From Hypoxylon rubiginosum (Eukaryota; Ascomycota; Sordariomycetes; Xylariales; Hypoxylaceae), in the NCBI GenBank assembly GCA_902806565.1, contig CADCXA010000003.1, forward strand, positions 186,001-250,000: a stretch of 64,000 nt of DNA, written 5' to 3'. Numbering within the stretch: position 1 is the first letter of the stretch; each line of letters begins with the position of its first letter. This document shows, one piece after another, positions 58,996 to 64,000 of the stretch. The translations under genes were made by a program, and so were the position numbers. A model generated the notes under the pieces. The model was not told the DNA's origin, searched no databases, and saw nothing but the letters and a program-made list of their open reading frames with translations.

Positions 58996-59091
58996 GCCCT
59001 CTGGCGCAGTGGTTAAGCGCCTGGAGGTTCACTTCAACAAGTGGATTTACTTGAAGAAAGAGAACAGTGGGTTCGAATCCCACGAGGGGCT
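58996..59091 (+). tRNA. tRNA-like Pol III element, isotype unassigned (possible pseudo-tRNA)
   Basis: A-box TGGCGCAGTGG (59002-59012) in a D-arm GCGC..GCGC, and a perfect B-box in the T-arm GTGGG-TTCGAAT-CCCAC (59067-59083), are followed by the acceptor strand GAGGGGC, a T discriminator and a TTTT terminator (59091-59094). The 5' acceptor strand reads GCCCTC, one C short of the GCCCCTC that would pair fully. Between the arms lie 46 nt containing a hairpin-capable CTTCAACAAG..ACTTGAAG. The 27-31 strand (TGGAG or CTGGA) finds no correct partner before the variable loop, so I cannot place an anticodon with or without an intron. It is probably a degenerate tRNA, a tRNA with unusual insertion, or a tRNA-derived SINE head. 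Confidence 0.55.
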
Positions 59092-59278
59092 TTTAACCAG
59101 TATATCTATCCACTGGCCGTTAGGGGTACGGTCTTATAGGGTAAATTCTCTTTTTTTTTTTCCCCAGGTCAGCAGTGAATTTGTGGCATATGAGGATCTT
59201 CAAAAAAGGGGATGAAACATTCCAAGCCTCCCCCTCACTCCCTCACTCCCTCTCCCCCTCCCCTACCCCCACGAGGCC

Positions 59279-61474
59279 TCACGAGGCGTCGTCCGCAGCA
59301 GCAGCCGCGGCGATTATCACATCAGCCGCCTTCTCGCTGACCATGTAGATCGGCAGGGCTATATACGTCCCCGGGATCCGCGGGAACACGGACGCGTCGA
59401 CCACCCGAAGGCCCGCGACGCCTCGGACGCGGAACTCGCTGTCGAGCACGGCCGCGGCGTCGCCGTCGCCGCCGATCGGGCACGTGCAGCTCGCGTGGTG
59501 GCCCCATGCCTCGTCGCGTATGAACTGCTTGAACTCCGCTTCCGTGGATACGGAGGCGGGCGGCGGCCACACGCGCTCGAAGGAGCCGTCCAGCGGGACC
59601 AGGTCGTCGAACGCGGAGAGCCCGTACCGGACGCCTTCGTACACGGCCTGCACGTCGTCGTCACCGCCGCCCTTTCCGTCGTCGAAGAAGGACCGGAACG
59701 TGATGAGGGGTGTGTCGCGCGGGTCCGCCGACGTCAGGTTCACGGTGCCGGCGCGGTTGCGCGAGTGCGCCTTGAGCGTGAGCCACGTCCATATGCGGTG
59801 GTCGGCCGTCGCCCGCACCGAGTAGCCCGGGTAGTACCCGTCGAAGAACGCCGGCGCTCCCCCGGCAAACACGTCCGGACCGGCGGTGCCGGGCTCGGCT
59901 ACCGAGGACCGGAACACGTAGCCGAACGCGATCCCGTTGGTCGCGTACGGCCCTTTCAGGGCGCCCGACGACGGAGGAGCCGACGCCCACTTGTCGTAGC
60001 ACGGGTCGTTGTCCGGGCCCTGTAGGAACGTGCACCCCTGCAGGAGCGAGAGGTTGGACGGGGCGCGGCCGACTAGGCCGATTTCGTATCGGTCTTGCAG
60101 GTTGCCGCCGACGCCGGGGAGGTCCGCGACTACGGGGATGTTGAGGGGTTCGAGTTCGGAAGAGGGGCCCACGCCGCTGAGCTTGAGGAGTTGGGGTGTG
60201 TTGAAGGCGCCCGCCGACAGGATCACCTCACGGCGGGCGCGAATGGTCCCGGGCTCCCCGGCGCTGTCCGGAGAGCGGCTCGCGCGAGAGTCGGCGCGAT
60301 ATAGGCTCTCGCCGACGAGGTAGTCGACGCCGACGGCTCTGGGGACGACGCCCGAATTGTCGAAGTTGACCTTAGTTACGAGCGTGTTGAGCGCGATGTC
60401 CAACTTGTACTTCTTAGTCCCATCGTCGTTGACGGCGGTGGCAGTATCCACCACGAAATCTCGCGGAGACGACCGCGCGTACTCGTCCGTCATCGTCAGC
60501 GGGATCTGGTACAGCACCTCCGCATCGTCACGCCCGGGCGAATCGTTATTCAGGTCCAGCGTCAGGATCTCGAGCAGCCCCGCCACCGTGTCCACTACTT
60601 TGCCCGCTAGATCCTGGCCCATGGCCGTCGCGGCGGCGATAACTAGCGACAGGACCTTGAGGTCCTCGAGCACCAGGACGAGAGGCGTCAGCCGCGTCTG
60701 CAGCCACCCCGAGAACCCGTGCCCCGTCACGCTGTTCGGCAGGTACCGGCACGCCTCCAGCCGCTCGAAGTACCGGCGCATATTCCCGGCTTCCCACGAT
60801 GTATCTCCCGTCGCCGACGCGATGGAGTCCCAGTCGCTATCGCTCGGCAGCGCCGTGATGAAGGCGTTGTGCTCCGCGCACCCGCCCAGCGTCGCCGCCC
60901 GCGGGTACAGCACGCCCAGCATCTGCGCGCCGTCCGGCGGCTCCAGCCCTACGTAATACTCTCCTCCCCCTCCCCCGTCGTCGTTTCCGGGGATCAGGTA
61001 CGTCATCTTGCTATCGCGCCTAGCCTGCGCCTCGTCCTCGTAGTGCCGGACGAAGTAGGTCCACCGCGTCGGCGCGTACTCGGAGGCGCGCGGGTGCAGG
61101 GCCGGGACCCGGACCTGGCGGTCTCCGGCGCGGTCCGTGCCTGCGTCTACGAGCAAGACCGCGAACCCGGCAAGGGCCAGGCGGGCGGCGAGGGGGGAGC
61201 CGCCGGCGCCGGAGCCGACGACGATGTAGTCGTACGTGGCGTTGGGGGGCGGGCCGCTGGCGGGGTAGGTGAAGCCGGTGGGCGGGTAGATGTTCTGGGG
61301 CGGGTTTACCGGGTAGAACCATCCGGAGCTGGGGCGTCTGTGGGACTGTCAGTTATTTATACTGCGCTGGTATTATAGCTAGATAGCTGTAAGGTGTCCC
61401 GTGTTGTCTCCCGTGACTTACTGGGCATAGCACAGGGCCTGGAATAGAAGAGCGGGGAATAAGAACGACTTCAT
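59279..61474 (-). CDS. secreted GMC (glucose-methanol-choline) oxidoreductase, FAD-dependent
   Basis: Two exons on the minus strand, 61474-61422 and 61337-59279, encode about 703 residues. Exon 1 is essentially the signal peptide (MKSFLFPALLFQALCYAQ). The FAD-binding motif YDYIVVGSGAGGSPLAARLA (GxGxxG at 59-64) is followed by a GMC signature region VLYPRAATLGGCAEHNAFIT and the second signature GAFNTPQLLKLSGVGPSSEL. The catalytic region reads WGHHASCTCPIGGDGD (His631/632), with the terminal RIPGTYIALPIYMVSEKAAD where many family members show a second His or Asn (GxxNTN.. or SxH). Family members oxidise alcohols, aldehydes or sugars and feed H2O2 or electrons to lignocellulose attack. The substrate is unknown. 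The length is above the usual 560-650. Strong GC bias creates several long shadow frames. Confidence 0.92.
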
Positions 61475-63052
61475 TATGGATTACAGTACGTTTTCAGAAC
61501 GGCAGTATGCTTTTTAGAAACAGCAGAAATCATGGCAGTACTTTAAAACCCCGTCGATTGATGGGGTTTCCATGTAATAAAAGGGCTACGAGCTGGATGA
61601 ACGATATGACATCGACGGCTCAGCCTGCTACCCCACGAAGTAGCATTCATGTCCGTCGCCTCTGCAGCCCGATCGGAAGTAGACGAGATTAACATTGTCG
61701 GTACCCAGCAAATAGCAGCGTGCGGACGGGGCACGGTTGAACCTGGGGTCGCATTTACCAAGCTGTTGTGTATCCCGACCACCCGGGTCACGCAGCCCGT
61801 CAGGGTATGATTCGTCGAATAGGCAGCGAATGAATCCTCAGCCTGGTTATCGAGCTATAGCAGGTATGGGGTAGTTAGTAGATGGAGGTACTTGGCTGCT
61901 TCGAAGTGCAGATGACGGCTCGTGTGGCCCAATCAGAGTATCGTAGCATTCTGATATCCAACCCCTTTTCAATGCTCTATTACATCAGTACAGTACCTGT
62001 GAGGGGGGAATGATCATCACAATTCTAGATTATGCTCACTAGATTTGCCAATCTTATTGATAGTGGTTTGTTTAGTATGAGAAATCCTCTCTACATTTGT
62101 TGATAAAATAGTCTCGCCGGTTACAGTTTTGCATCGTGGCTGAATTTTCGTTGAAGAACTAAAGGGTAGGATTGAAAACTCCAAGAACTAGTACGTGTAA
62201 TAACTCGCTAATCAATGACATGCTTCAAATACTTTTTCACTGTAACTTATACGTACCTAGAGAGGATCGGGATTCTTTCTCAATAGGCGCTGACCGGATC
62301 GTTGTGGTGGCTCGAGTCAAGTAGACGACGTGCTGATCGCAAGACTCTGGGTAGACTTTGGGTCTTGGAGGTATTGAGAAGTTGGTAAGGTAGAAGATAT
62401 CAGTCTGGAATCTCGACTATGTATTTGACTGAGGAAGTGGAAAATATTTGAAGATCGATCAAGTCCGTAGCCTGTGACCAAGATGGCTTTGTCTGTAGCA
62501 AATTTCAATAAGATAAACTCCGAGGCACGAACGTGTTTTTCTCTCAAACGTCGGAAGGAATTGCCTAACCTGCAGCTTTGTTAGAAATAAACTTCAATGC
62601 CAGGGCAACCGCCGCCTTGGGCGGTCAGGGGCGGTGTGCGGCGTGTCTGGCAGTGATTTAGCGCACTTGCCGTTCGCTTCATACTAAGCATCTTTCATCT
62701 CATCTTGCCTGCCACTGTAGGTAGGGACTCTAGCGGGCGGGACGTTGCTTCGATTCTTATTTGGGGGTTAATCGTAGCTTATACGAAATTTTCCTTAGAC
62801 ATATTCTTTCTGCCCCTACAACCATAATTTGGCTCCCGTTTACAAGGTAACCCCCTACACTACCTAAGCACGGATAACAGGGAGATGCCACAAACAGTCC
62901 AGGGCTTGTTTCTACGGCTGTAGGCAACCGAGCCGATAGCGGCACTGCTTCGTTGGTTGGGTATGCATGAAGTTGATTGCTATGGCATTTTCAGCACACC
63001 TTACTAATTCTAACTGCTTCGATTCTCAGGTTTTAGGGTTTATCTCCCTGTT
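61475..63052. other. intergenic region
   Basis: About 1.6 kb between the GMC oxidoreductase start and the RBR ligase stop, both on the minus strand. Frames are short and without motifs. It should contain the GMC promoter; no TATA box was assigned. I see no other feature. Confidence 0.5.
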
Positions 63053-64000
63053 CTAACCAAATCGTAGCTGATAGTCTTCCAGGCCAATTCCACCGTGTTC
63101 CTTTTTCATGTGGCCATAGCAATCGCTCGACGCCTTGAAAGTTCCCAAGCAAACCCAGCAGATATGCGCGCCACACCGACACGCCATATGGTTGCAACCT
63201 TCGGTCTTCTCAAGAGGCGTCTTGCACTTCGGACAGTCCTTGATGCCGATCTCCCTCTTGAGCTTCTCGAACGCCGCGTACCCGCCCGTCGATACGTCTT
63301 GATAATCCGCGCAGCTCATGAGCCCGTGCTGGGCGTGGCACTTGGTGCAGACGAGAGAGAGACAGCGAGGGCAGTTATGCATCTTGGCGACTGTGCTAAC
63401 GCGGTATACAGAGTCGCAGTCTGCAGAGGGGCAATATCTCAGCGAATCCGGATGAAGACGGACGTAGGAGACAAAAGACTGTTCTAGCAGTTCATCGAAA
63501 GCGGTTGAAGAAAGATGCTCCTGTAGCTCTGGCAGGCCGAGTACCGCGTTGCAAATTCCGGAGTCTCCCGCACATCGAATCTGAACCTCGGAACCATTCG
63601 TCGTTGCTGAGATACACAAGTTCTCAAAGCAGTCAAGGCAATAGACGTGGTTGCACTTGGTTCGAATCGGGTTCTCGGCCTCGGTCCAGCATACCGAACA
63701 GTCTTGGCCGATCGAGTCTGGTTCCTTAATTCGGAGAACCTCTCTACTATTCATAAGGGCCACCGCGGTATCGTAATCCATAGCTGTGCCGGTGACGACG
63801 ATACGCTTCGGTTGCGAGATGATATCAAACGACACTTTGTTGGGGCCAAGTTCATCAGCAATCCTCTTAAATCCTCCGTGACAAGCCCAACTAAAGCTTT
63901 TCTCGTCCAGGTCAATGTTCAACGTTGCCGATTTCTGGTCCTTGAGGATCTCGGCAATGGTAGCTTGGAGTTCCTCGCACCTCTTGGGCGCCCCGTACAT
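63053..64000 (-). CDS. RBR-type (RING-IBR-RING) E3 ubiquitin ligase, C-terminal part
   Basis: An open frame of 315 residues ends at 63053 and reaches the right window edge. A Met lies exactly at the edge (64000..63998), but it need not be the true start. After an N-terminal region resembling a KH-like fold (GGFKRIADELGPNKVSFDII), RING1 reads CSVCWTEAENPIRTKCNHVY with CLDCF. An IBR region follows (RYCPSADCDSVYRV, NCPRCLSLVCTKCHAQHG), then RING2 with CPKCKTPLEKTEGCNHMACR and CGAHICWVC; the Cys in EGC is the expected catalytic thioester cysteine. RBR ligases pass ubiquitin through this cysteine. Fungal and plant proteins with DEAH-helicase plus RBR domains have a similar KH-like segment before the RBR, so the missing N-terminus may contain a helicase. 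Confidence 0.85.
   Translation of the reverse strand: MYGAPKRCEELQATIAEILKDQKSATLNIDLDEKSFSWACHGGFKRIADELGPNKVSFDIISQPKRIVVTGTAMDYDTAVALMNSREVLRIKEPDSIGQDCSVCWTEAENPIRTKCNHVYCLDCFENLCISATTNGSEVQIRCAGDSGICNAVLGLPELQEHLSSTAFDELLEQSFVSYVRLHPDSLRYCPSADCDSVYRVSTVAKMHNCPRCLSLVCTKCHAQHGLMSCADYQDVSTGGYAAFEKLKREIGIKDCPKCKTPLEKTEGCNHMACRCGAHICWVCLGTFKASSDCYGHMKKEHGGIGLEDYQLRFG

Noticed and set aside
60719..61378. 219-codon plus-strand frame (also 59495-60025 and 60357-60956)
   Set aside because: All are shadows of the GC-rich GMC oxidoreductase on the minus strand.

Overview
The window is nuclear DNA of a filamentous ascomycete (Pezizomycotina, most likely Sordariomycetes). The evidence is short introns of about 44-180 nt with GT..AG ends and CTAAC-like branch sites, fungus-specific families (a PTH11/SAT4-like rhodopsin-fold membrane protein, AA9 polysaccharide monooxygenase, Atg26), fungal-type forms of universal genes (Fcp1, Cdc7/Hsk1, condensin Cnd1, Chl1, GRIM-19), and long non-coding spacers rich in microsatellites and TACCTAGGTA-type motifs. 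Exon coordinates were reconstructed by eye from reading frames and splice signals.

Layout. 0-5 kb is accessory: the N-terminus of an alpha/beta hydrolase running off the left edge (-), a PTH11-like receptor gene with a probable frameshift (+) and an 8-cysteine secreted protein (+). 5-31 kb is a core housekeeping block: CDC7-like kinase (-) divergent from condensin subunit 1 (+); complex I GRIM-19 (-); Fcp1 CTD phosphatase (-); Atg26 sterol glucosyltransferase (-); ribosomal protein L28/uL15 (-) divergent from Chl1 DNA helicase (+). 31-43 kb is mixed: a secreted SnoaL/NTF2-like protein (+), thymidylate synthase (+), a two-domain dimeric alpha/beta-barrel protein (+), an APC-family permease (-), a short-chain dehydrogenase (+) and a nine-exon AA9 LPMO (+). 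43.3-54.8 kb is an 11.5-kb stretch with no gene I can support, ending at a tandem CCCH zinc-finger gene (+). 57-64 kb holds a tRNA-like Pol III element, a secreted GMC oxidoreductase (-) and the C-terminal part of an RBR-type ubiquitin ligase (-).

Functional themes. Several genes act in S phase or chromosome biology (Cdc7, condensin, Chl1, thymidylate synthase). The last two have ACGCGT boxes upstream, and the Cdc7/condensin promoter carries a tandem GGGCGCGT repeat. The L28 promoter has a HomolE-like box and an array of six AGCCAC motifs. The permease promoter has seven GATAA motifs, as expected for nitrogen control. The LPMO, GMC oxidase, small secreted protein and SnoaL-like protein make up a secreted or plant-biomass/host-facing set. 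I found no CRISPR, no intact transposon and no clear biosynthetic cluster. The least explained items are the 11.5-kb desert upstream of the CCCH gene, the abnormal tRNA-like element, the non-canonical permease splice junction and the promoter arrays.
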